Shown: positions 13,931-19,226 of the stretch, piece after piece | Numbering within the stretch: the first letter of the stretch is position 1 | Layout: every line of letters starts with the position of its first letter | Origin: JBBKWX01 sp037969175 | Lineage (GTDB): Bacteria; Bacteroidota; Bacteroidia; AKYH767-A; JBBKVM01 | NCBI GenBank assembly: GCA_037969175.1 | Contig: JBBKWX010000139.1 | Span: 1-19,226 of the forward strand | Direction of reading: 5' to 3' | Length of the DNA stretch: 19,226 nucleotides | Notes under the pieces: generated by a model | Databases searched by the model: none | What the model was told of the DNA's origin: nothing | What the model saw: the letters and a program-made list of their open reading frames with translations, nothing else | Position numbers and translations under genes: made by a program

Positions 13931-14035
13931 CCAGGGATAGAAGCGGTATCCGCCAGTAGTCGGACACGGCCCCGACGAGTACAAGCGGATAGCTCGACCC
14001 GAACTCCAATTTTGGTGTAAGGGAGGTGCCCAAAA
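13931..14035 (+). ncRNA. Probable structured ncRNA resembling the Flavo-1 motif
   Basis: The segment has GGGATAGAAGCGG (13934-13946), a variable hairpin, then AAGCGGATAGCTCGACCC (13983-14000). From memory, the GAT-x-GAAGCGG ... GCGGATAGC frame around a variable stem is characteristic of a conserved Bacteroidota RNA of unknown function that I take to be Rfam Flavo-1. TATCCGC (13947-13953) pairs with GCGGATA (13985-13991), and GTCGG (13959-13963) pairs with CCGAC (13972-13976). The piece is clearly GC-richer than the surrounding spacer. Exact ends are uncertain, the name is from recall and has not been checked against a model, and no clear promoter is seen upstream. Confidence 0.5.
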
Positions 14036-14067
14036 AGAAATAGGAGATATGTCTTCCTAATTGGTTT

Positions 14068-14096
14068 TCGTATCTCGTAATTCGTATCTCGTAATT
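14068..14096 (+). repeat. Tandem TTCGTATCTCGTAA-type repeat, direct arm
   Basis: Two consecutive 15-nt units of TTCGTATCTCGTAAT. It is the inverted partner of 13772-13800 and a relative of 7224-7253. Confidence 0.7.
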
Positions 14097-14142
14097 TTAT
14101 TAAAAGATATCCACATCCTAGCCCGGAGCTAAATTGTCTTTG

Positions 14143-14150
14143 TATCTTTA
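14143..14150 (+). promoter_or_regulatory. Possible dnaE -7 element
   Basis: TATCTTTA is one mismatch from TAnnTTTG and lies about 75 nt before the dnaE ATG. No matching -33 element is visible at the expected distance, so this is weak. TGTCTTTG at 14135-14142 is an alternative. Confidence 0.3.
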
Positions 14151-14224
14151 GGCTCGATTCCCAATGTTTATTGGATTGACAGAACTATCTGACCCTAAGT
14201 TAGATAGTAAATAACCGACGGATA

Positions 14225-17200
14225 ATGCCCCAGTTTTCACACTTACACGTACATACACAATTCTCGCTCTTAGATGGAGCAGCAGATATTTCCAAACTGC
14301 TGAAAACGGCTAAATCTATGAATATGCCTTCTATGGCTATCACGGATCATGGAAATATGTTTGGCGTGCCCAAGTTTGTATCGGAGGCAAACAAAGTGGG
14401 TGTCAAGCCTATCATCGGATGTGAGTTTTATGTTGCATTAGATCATACCGATAAAACAAATAATGTCAGATATCATCAGTTGATCCTGGCAAAGAATGCA
14501 ACGGGTTATAAGAACCTGAGTAAACTTTGTTCTTTAGGTTTTACGGATGGATATTATTACAAACCCAGAATTGACAGGGCACTTTTAAGAAAACATGGAG
14601 AAGGACTGATCGCTACCACTTGTTGTTTGGCTAGTGAGATCAATCGTGCTATCATATTAAAGGGAGAAGATGAAGCAGAAAAGATCTTTCTGGATTATCT
14701 GGATATTTTTGGAGAAGATTATTACATAGAACTTCAGCGCCACGGGATTCCTGAACAGGATACCTGCAACGAGGTCTTACTTCGCTGGTCTAAGAAATAC
14801 GGGGTTAAATGTATTGCTACCAATGATGTACACTATGTAGAACAAAAAGATTCGGAAGCCCAGGATATCCTGCTTTGTCTTCAAACCGGAAAAGATTTTG
14901 AGGATCCAAACCGCATGCGGTTTGAGAATGATAAGTTTTACCTGACCTCTCCGGAGGAGATGGAAAAGACATTCAGTGATGTAGTGGAATCGTTGGATAA
15001 TACCAATGAGATCTTTGATAAGATTGAAACTCCGGATCTGAAAAGGGATATTTTATTACCCAATTTTAATCTGCCCCAAGGATTTATATCGGAAGATGAT
15101 TATCTACGACATCTGACCATTCAAGGTGCCGCAAAACGTTATGGGGAGCTGTCTTCAGAAGTCATTGAGCGATTGGATTTTGAATTGAAGGTCATCAAGG
15201 ACATGGGATTTGCCGGATACTTTTTGATCGTTCAGGATTTTGTGGAGGCCGCTAAACAAATTGGTGTATCCGTTGGCCCGGGTCGTGGTTCGGCCGCGGG
15301 TTCTGCAGTTGCATTTTGCACAGGTATTACCAATATAGACCCCATCAAATACAATTTACTTTTTGAGCGATTCCTTAATCCGGAAAGAGTAAGCATGCCC
15401 GATATCGATATTGACTTTGATGATGCGGGCAGACAGCGTGTAATTGATTATGTAGTAGATAAATACGGCAAGAACCGAGTAGCCCAGATCATCACCTTTG
15501 GAACCATGGCTGCCAAGAGTTCTATCAAAGATGTTGCAAGAGTACTTAAATTACCTTTATCTGAAGCGGAAAGGCTTACGAAATTGGTGCCTGATACACC
15601 GGGGATCAGCTTGAAGAAAGCTTTTGCTGAGGTGAAAGAATTAGCTCAAGCTAGGAATAATGGCGATATTTTAATGGCCAAGACTCTTGAGTTTGCTGAG
15701 GTTTTGGAAGGTTCCGCCAGACATACCGGAATTCATGCTGCAGGAATCATCATAGCTCCATCTGATCTTCAGGAGTTATTGCCGGTTTGCACCAATAAAG
15801 ATTCTGAATTACTGGTCACTCAATATGACGGTAAATATGTAGAGAATGTTGGGATGTTGAAGATGGACTTTTTGGGATTAAAAACCCTTACTGTCATCGA
15901 CAATGCTATAGAGATCATCCAACAAAACAGAGGTATAAAAATCATTGCGGATGATATACCTCTTGATGATGTTAAGACTTATGAGCTTTATCAGAAAGCA
16001 GACACCGTAGGGACTTTCCAGTTTGAGTCGGAAGGGATGAGGAAATATCTGACAGAACTGAAGCCAACGGATATAGAAGATCTGATCGCTATGAATGCCT
16101 TGTACCGTCCGGGACCGATGGATTTCATTCCGGATTATATAGCTTGTAAACATGGAAGAAAGAAAGTAGAATATCCACATGAATTATTGGAAGATCTATT
16201 GAAGCCCACTTTTGGGATCATGGTTTATCAAGAACAGATCATGCAGGCGGCGCAGATCATGGGAGGGTTTTCACTGGGATCAGCCGATCTGCTGAGACGT
16301 GCCATGGGAAAGAAGCAGGCTGATGTGATGGAGAAGCAGAAGGAAATTTTTGTTGCAGGTGCTGCTGAAAAAGGAGTTGAAAAGAAGAAAGCGGAAGAAG
16401 TTTTCGGTTATATGGCAAAATTTGCGGAGTATGGATTTAACAGATCTCACTCTGCGGCCTATTCAGTCTTAGCCTACCAGACAGCTTATCTTAAAGCAAA
16501 TTATACTGCCGAATATATGGCAGCTGTATTGACCAATAATATGAGTGATATAAAGAAGGTCACCTTCTTTATGGAAGATTGCAAAAGACAAGGAATTGAA
16601 GTACTGGGGCCGGATGTGAATGAAAGCAGATATATGTTTACCGTAAATAAGGCAGGGCAGATCCGATTTGGCTTGGGTGCGGTAAAAGGTGTAGGTGAAT
16701 CGGCAGTAAATAGTATCATAGAAGAGCGCGAAAATGAAGGGAATTTCAAGAGTATTTTTGATCTTACCACCCGCATAAATCTGCGAAGTGCCAACAAGCG
16801 TTGTTTAGAGAGTCTGGCTCAGGCGGGAGCTTTTGATGCATTTCCAAATGTTCACAGAAAGCAATATATTTTCCCTGAACAAACGGGTGTTCCCAATGGG
16901 ATAGATTTGGCGGTTCGTTATGGGAACAGTCAGCAAGAGAATAAGAATAGTTCACAAGGGAGTTTGTTTGGGGAGGTTTCTGAGACCACGATGCCGGAAC
17001 CACAGTTGGCAGAGTGCGAACCCTATACCGCGCTTGAACAATTGAAAAAAGAGAAGGATGTAATTGGGATGTATGTGAGTGGACATCCGCTTGATATGTA
17101 CAAATACGAGATAACCCAATTTTGCAATAGCGGACTGGAAGAACTAAAAGATCTGGATAAATTTAAGGGCAAAGAATTGCGTTTTGCAGGAATTATCACA

Positions 17201-17680
17201 GATGCCCAACATCGGGTAACCAAGAACGGGAAACCTTTTGGGGTGTTGAGTCTGGAGGACTACCAGGGATCTTACACACTGAATTTATTTTCTGAAGACT
17301 ATATCCGATTGAAGCAATACCTGGATAAGGACAGGGTAGGATTTATATATGTTACCGCCAAGGTTCAGAGTCGTTATAATAACTCCGATCAGCTTGAATT
17401 GAAGGTTCAGAATATCATGCATCTCTCTGAGTTGTTTGATAAAAAAGCTAAGGGAGTTGTTCTTGAGCTAGGGTTGAGCAGAGTGAACAAAGAATTTGTA
17501 GAAAAAATATCCGGAATGGTAATCGAAAGTCCGGGCAATTGTGAAATAAAATTCAGGATTCTGGATACTGAAGACAACTACCAGATCGAATTACCTTCTC
17601 AAACCCGCAAGATCAGGGTGAGTAGAGAATTTCTGGATGAGCTCAATGAGATACAGGGTTTGAAATGGACACTTAATTAG
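14225..17680 (+). CDS. dnaE: DNA polymerase III alpha subunit
   Basis: An 1151-residue replicative polymerase. The N-terminal PHP domain (about 1-280) begins HLHVHTQFSLLDG. The polymerase core has GPGRGSAAGS (351-360) and PDIDIDFDD with catalytic D395 and D397, and the third aspartate is in KMDFLGLKTL (D548). A helix-hairpin-helix follows with FGLGAVKGVGESAVNSI (about 815-830). The C-terminal OB fold contains LRFAGIITDAQHRVTKNGKPFG (about 980-1000). All nine residues that bind metals in active PHP domains appear present: H8, H10, D17, H42, E67, H84, C134, D201 and H203. No intein or frameshift is seen. The ATG at 14225 directly gives the conserved N-terminus. trxA follows after 73 bp. Confidence 0.98.
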   Translation: MPQFSHLHVHTQFSLLDGAADISKLLKTAKSMNMPSMAITDHGNMFGVPKFVSEANKVGVKPIIGCEFYVALDHTDKTNNVRYHQLILAKNATGYKNLSKLCSLGFTDGYYYKPRIDRALLRKHGEGLIATTCCLASEINRAIILKGEDEAEKIFLDYLDIFGEDYYIELQRHGIPEQDTCNEVLLRWSKKYGVKCIATNDVHYVEQKDSEAQDILLCLQTGKDFEDPNRMRFENDKFYLTSPEEMEKTFSDVVESLDNTNEIFDKIETPDLKRDILLPNFNLPQGFISEDDYLRHLTIQGAAKRYGELSSEVIERLDFELKVIKDMGFAGYFLIVQDFVEAAKQIGVSVGPGRGSAAGSAVAFCTGITNIDPIKYNLLFERFLNPERVSMPDIDIDFDDAGRQRVIDYVVDKYGKNRVAQIITFGTMAAKSSIKDVARVLKLPLSEAERLTKLVPDTPGISLKKAFAEVKELAQARNNGDILMAKTLEFAEVLEGSARHTGIHAAGIIIAPSDLQELLPVCTNKDSELLVTQYDGKYVENVGMLKMDFLGLKTLTVIDNAIEIIQQNRGIKIIADDIPLDDVKTYELYQKADTVGTFQFESEGMRKYLTELKPTDIEDLIAMNALYRPGPMDFIPDYIACKHGRKKVEYPHELLEDLLKPTFGIMVYQEQIMQAAQIMGGFSLGSADLLRRAMGKKQADVMEKQKEIFVAGAAEKGVEKKKAEEVFGYMAKFAEYGFNRSHSAAYSVLAYQTAYLKANYTAEYMAAVLTNNMSDIKKVTFFMEDCKRQGIEVLGPDVNESRYMFTVNKAGQIRFGLGAVKGVGESAVNSIIEERENEGNFKSIFDLTTRINLRSANKRCLESLAQAGAFDAFPNVHRKQYIFPEQTGVPNGIDLAVRYGNSQQENKNSSQGSLFGEVSETTMPEPQLAECEPYTALEQLKKEKDVIGMYVSGHPLDMYKYEITQFCNSGLEELKDLDKFKGKELRFAGIITDAQHRVTKNGKPFGVLSLEDYQGSYTLNLFSEDYIRLKQYLDKDRVGFIYVTAKVQSRYNNSDQLELKVQNIMHLSELFDKKAKGVVLELGLSRVNKEFVEKISGMVIESPGNCEIKFRILDTEDNYQIELPSQTRKIRVSREFLDELNEIQGLKWTLN

Positions 17681-17720
17681 TTATGTCGTTACGATGACAG
17701 TAACAAAACTTAATTTTTCT

Positions 17721-17728
17721 TACTTTTG
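17721..17728 (+). promoter_or_regulatory. trxA -7 promoter element
   Basis: TACTTTTG exactly matches the Bacteroidota -7 box TAnnTTTG and lies 25 nt before the trxA start codon, just downstream of dnaE. No strong -33 box is visible at the usual distance. Confidence 0.5.
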
Positions 17729-17753
17729 TATTCCAATTAAACTAAACAAAGAC

Positions 17754-18083
17754 ATGGCAATAGAATTAACAGATGCGAATTTTGACGAGATCGTTTTAAA
17801 ATCAGACAAGCCCGTTTTGGTAGACTTTTGGGCTGAATGGTGTGGACCATGCCGTATGGTAGGTCCGATCGTTGAAGAACTTTCTAAAGACTACGAAGGT
17901 AAAGCTGTAGTAGGTAAAGTAGATGTAGACAGCAATCCTCAGATCTCAACAAAATTTGGTATTCGCAATATCCCAACCTTGTTGGTATTCATGAATGGTG
18001 AGATCGTTGACAAGCAAGTTGGCGCAGTTCCAAAATCGGTATTGGCAGGTAAGCTTGATGCTCAGATATCAGCAGCTATATAA
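17754..18083 (+). CDS. trxA: Thioredoxin
   Basis: A 109-residue classical thioredoxin that reduces protein disulfides in the cytoplasm and is recharged by thioredoxin reductase. The active site WCGPC is at residues 29-33, the buried Asp is D24 (VLVDFWAEW), and the cis-proline is P74 (RNIPTLLVF). The frame extends 20 codons upstream to 17694, but the ATG at 17754 begins the conserved MAIELTDANF and lies properly behind TACTTTTG at 17721, so the upstream part would not be in the transcript. The length is standard. A strong hairpin terminator follows 27 bp after the stop. Confidence 0.97.
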   Translation: MAIELTDANFDEIVLKSDKPVLVDFWAEWCGPCRMVGPIVEELSKDYEGKAVVGKVDVDSNPQISTKFGIRNIPTLLVFMNGEIVDKQVGAVPKSVLAGKLDAQISAAI

Positions 18084-18110
18084 TTTATTTATAAATTAGA
18101 GTTAATAAGA

Positions 18111-18141
18111 ACAGTGATATTTAAAACATCACTGTTTTTTT
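18111..18141 (+). terminator. Rho-independent terminator after trxA
   Basis: ACAGTGAT (18111-18118) pairs perfectly with ATCACTGT (18128-18135) across a nine-base A/T loop, followed by T at 18135-18141. The T-run ends immediately at the ATG of the next gene. Confidence 0.9.
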
Positions 18142-19086
18142 ATGTCGATGAGCGAAACAGGAAACATACAGGATCTGAGATTAAGTGATAATCTGGAGCT
18201 ACTTGCAAAGCAGGTGGTAGAAGGATTTATTACCGGTTTGCACAAGAGTCCATTTCATGGATTTTCTGTGGAATTTGCAGAACATCGTTTGTATAATGAA
18301 GGAGAAAGCACCAAGCATATAGACTGGAAGCTTTATGGGCGTTCGGATAAGATGTTTGTGAAGCGGTATGAAGAAGAAACAAATCTTCGTTGCCAGATCA
18401 TCATTGACAATTCCTCATCCATGTATTTCCCATTGGAAGATGCCACTAATAAGGCAGGGGATAAGCTGACCTTTGCGGTTCAAAGTACGGCAGTCTTAAC
18501 CTATTTGTTAAAAAAGCAACGGGATGCTTTTGGCTTGAGTGTTTTTTCTGATCATGTGGAATTGCATACAGAAACCAAATCCAACCAGGTACATCAGCGT
18601 AGGTTGATGTTTGAGATGGAGAAGATGCTTTCTCCCGGAGCCAAAGTAGTAAATAAAGGCAGTGCAGTAGCTGCTGCTTTGCATGAGATAGCAGAGCGGA
18701 TCCATAAGCGTTCATTGGTGATCATTTTCAGTGATATGTTTGGCAACGCAGACGGGGAGCAGGTAGATGAAATGTTCAATGCGTTGCAACACTTAAAGCA
18801 CAACAAGCATGAAGTCATCTTATTTCATGTGGTGGACAAGGGTGCGGAGCTGGATTTCAAGTTTGAAAACAGACCCTATCGATTTGTAGATGTGGAGACG
18901 GGTGAGGAGGTAAAGGTGCATGCAAACCAGGTGAGGGAAGCATATATTAAGAAGATGGGTGAGTTTATGGCGGAGCTGAAGCTACGTTGCGGGCAGTTCA
19001 GGATAGAATTGGTGGAGGCCGATATCAAAAAAGGCTTTAGGCAAGTACTTATACCTTATCTGATTAAGCGACAAAAGATGAAATAG
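18142..19086 (+). CDS. DUF58 domain protein (von Willebrand A-like fold)
   Basis: A 314-residue protein. The DUF58 signature FAEHRLYNEGESTKHIDWKL (45-64) continues with GRSDKMFVKRYEEETN. It leads into a von Willebrand A-like fold with the metal-site motif DxSxS at D89, S91 and S93 (IIIDNSSSM) and a later IIFSDMFG. DUF58 proteins usually work with MoxR-type AAA+ ATPases as chaperone-like partners acting on envelope or redox complexes. No MoxR gene is visible here, so its partner is encoded elsewhere or outside the window. No transmembrane segment is evident. Starts at 18142 or 18148 are both possible; either leaves almost no leader, because the trxA terminator T-run ends at 18141. Confidence 0.92.
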   Translation: MSMSETGNIQDLRLSDNLELLAKQVVEGFITGLHKSPFHGFSVEFAEHRLYNEGESTKHIDWKLYGRSDKMFVKRYEEETNLRCQIIIDNSSSMYFPLEDATNKAGDKLTFAVQSTAVLTYLLKKQRDAFGLSVFSDHVELHTETKSNQVHQRRLMFEMEKMLSPGAKVVNKGSAVAAALHEIAERIHKRSLVIIFSDMFGNADGEQVDEMFNALQHLKHNKHEVILFHVVDKGAELDFKFENRPYRFVDVETGEEVKVHANQVREAYIKKMGEFMAELKLRCGQFRIELVEADIKKGFRQVLIPYLIKRQKMK

Positions 19087-19097
19087 TTACTTTTTTG

Positions 19098-19128
19098 TTT
19101 GCAGGGAACAAAAAAGACTGTATTTTTG
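19098..19128 (+). promoter_or_regulatory. tRNA-Asp promoter
   Basis: TTTG (19098-19101), a 19-nt spacer and TATTTTTG (19121-19128) match the Bacteroidota promoter consensus exactly. It lies 30 nt before the tRNA 5' end. Confidence 0.75.
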
Positions 19129-19158
19129 CACCTCTCAAGAACGAAAGTTCAGAGAAAC

Positions 19159-19226
19159 GGTTCGGTAGTTCAGTTGGTTAGAATACATGCCTGTCACGCA
19201 TGGGGTCGCGGGTTCGAGTCCCGTCC
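19159..19226 (+). tRNA. tRNA-Asp (GTC), 3' end cut by window
   Basis: The 5' acceptor strand GGTTCGG starts at 19159. A D-arm with AGTTGGTTA follows, then the anticodon stem CATGC/GCATG (19186-19190 and 19198-19202) with anticodon GTC at 19193-19195, and a T-arm with GTTCGAGTC. The 3' acceptor strand lies beyond the window. GTC decodes Asp codons GAC and GAU. Confidence 0.95.

Larger units (their letters stand above)
13594..14224. other. Divergent control region between rpsP and dnaE
   Basis: This 631-bp spacer has no protein-coding gene. From left to right it holds the rpsP leader and promoter, a tandem 12-nt G-rich repeat, an inverted tandem pair of the TACGAGA repeat, a likely structured RNA, the second arm of the TACGAGA repeat, and the dnaE upstream region. 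Confidence 0.8.

Noticed and set aside
17681..17705. Terminator between dnaE and trxA
   Set aside because: A bulged seven-pair stem can be drawn (TTATGTC with GACAGTAA), but no T-run follows directly.

Overview
The window looks like chromosomal DNA of a Bacteroidota (Bacteroidetes) bacterium. The evidence is AT-rich spacers, A-rich leaders without Shine-Dalgarno sequences, several promoters of the Bacteroidota form TTTG-N19/20-TAnnTTTG, a TonB-dependent receptor with a carboxypeptidase-like N-terminal domain, and the families DUF4159, DUF423 and DUF58. I cannot fix the genus. Most genes are housekeeping genes. No phage, integrase, transposase or CRISPR array is visible.

Layout. Positions 1-2879 (minus strand): rsmE, a DUF4159 protein, a small exported His/Cys-rich protein, and the N-terminal two-fifths or so of a TonB-dependent receptor that runs off the left edge. 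The last two look like an outer-membrane metal-acquisition unit. 2880-3675: gene-free, with repeats. 3676-5289: pckA (minus, own promoter). 5371-6916: a minus-strand operon of a DUF423 membrane protein and two unrecognised lipoproteins. 6917-7287: repeats and two divergent promoters. 7288-8619: saccharopine dehydrogenase (plus). 8877-10505: a large AsmA-like exported protein (minus). 10506-11560: about 1 kb without a gene, holding a 374-bp element with perfect 28-bp terminal inverted repeats plus further repeats. 11561-13593 (minus): operon rpsP-rimM-trmN6 for ribosome and tRNA maturation. 13594-14224: divergent control region with the rpsP leader, a G-quadruplex motif, a likely structured ncRNA (Flavo-1-like) and flanking inverted repeats. 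14225-18083 (plus): dnaE, then trxA with its own promoter and a strong terminator. 18142-19086: a DUF58 protein whose start codon touches that terminator. 19159-19226: tRNA-Asp(GTC), cut by the right edge, behind a textbook Bacteroidota promoter.

The most unusual content is in the spacers. Several families of degenerate repeats with internal periods of about 10-21 nt occur in both orientations and often as inverted pairs. One perfect-inverted-repeat element looks like a small non-autonomous mobile or structural element. A likely conserved ncRNA sits between rpsP and dnaE. Among the proteins, the His/Cys-rich partner of the TonB receptor is the best candidate for an undescribed function.
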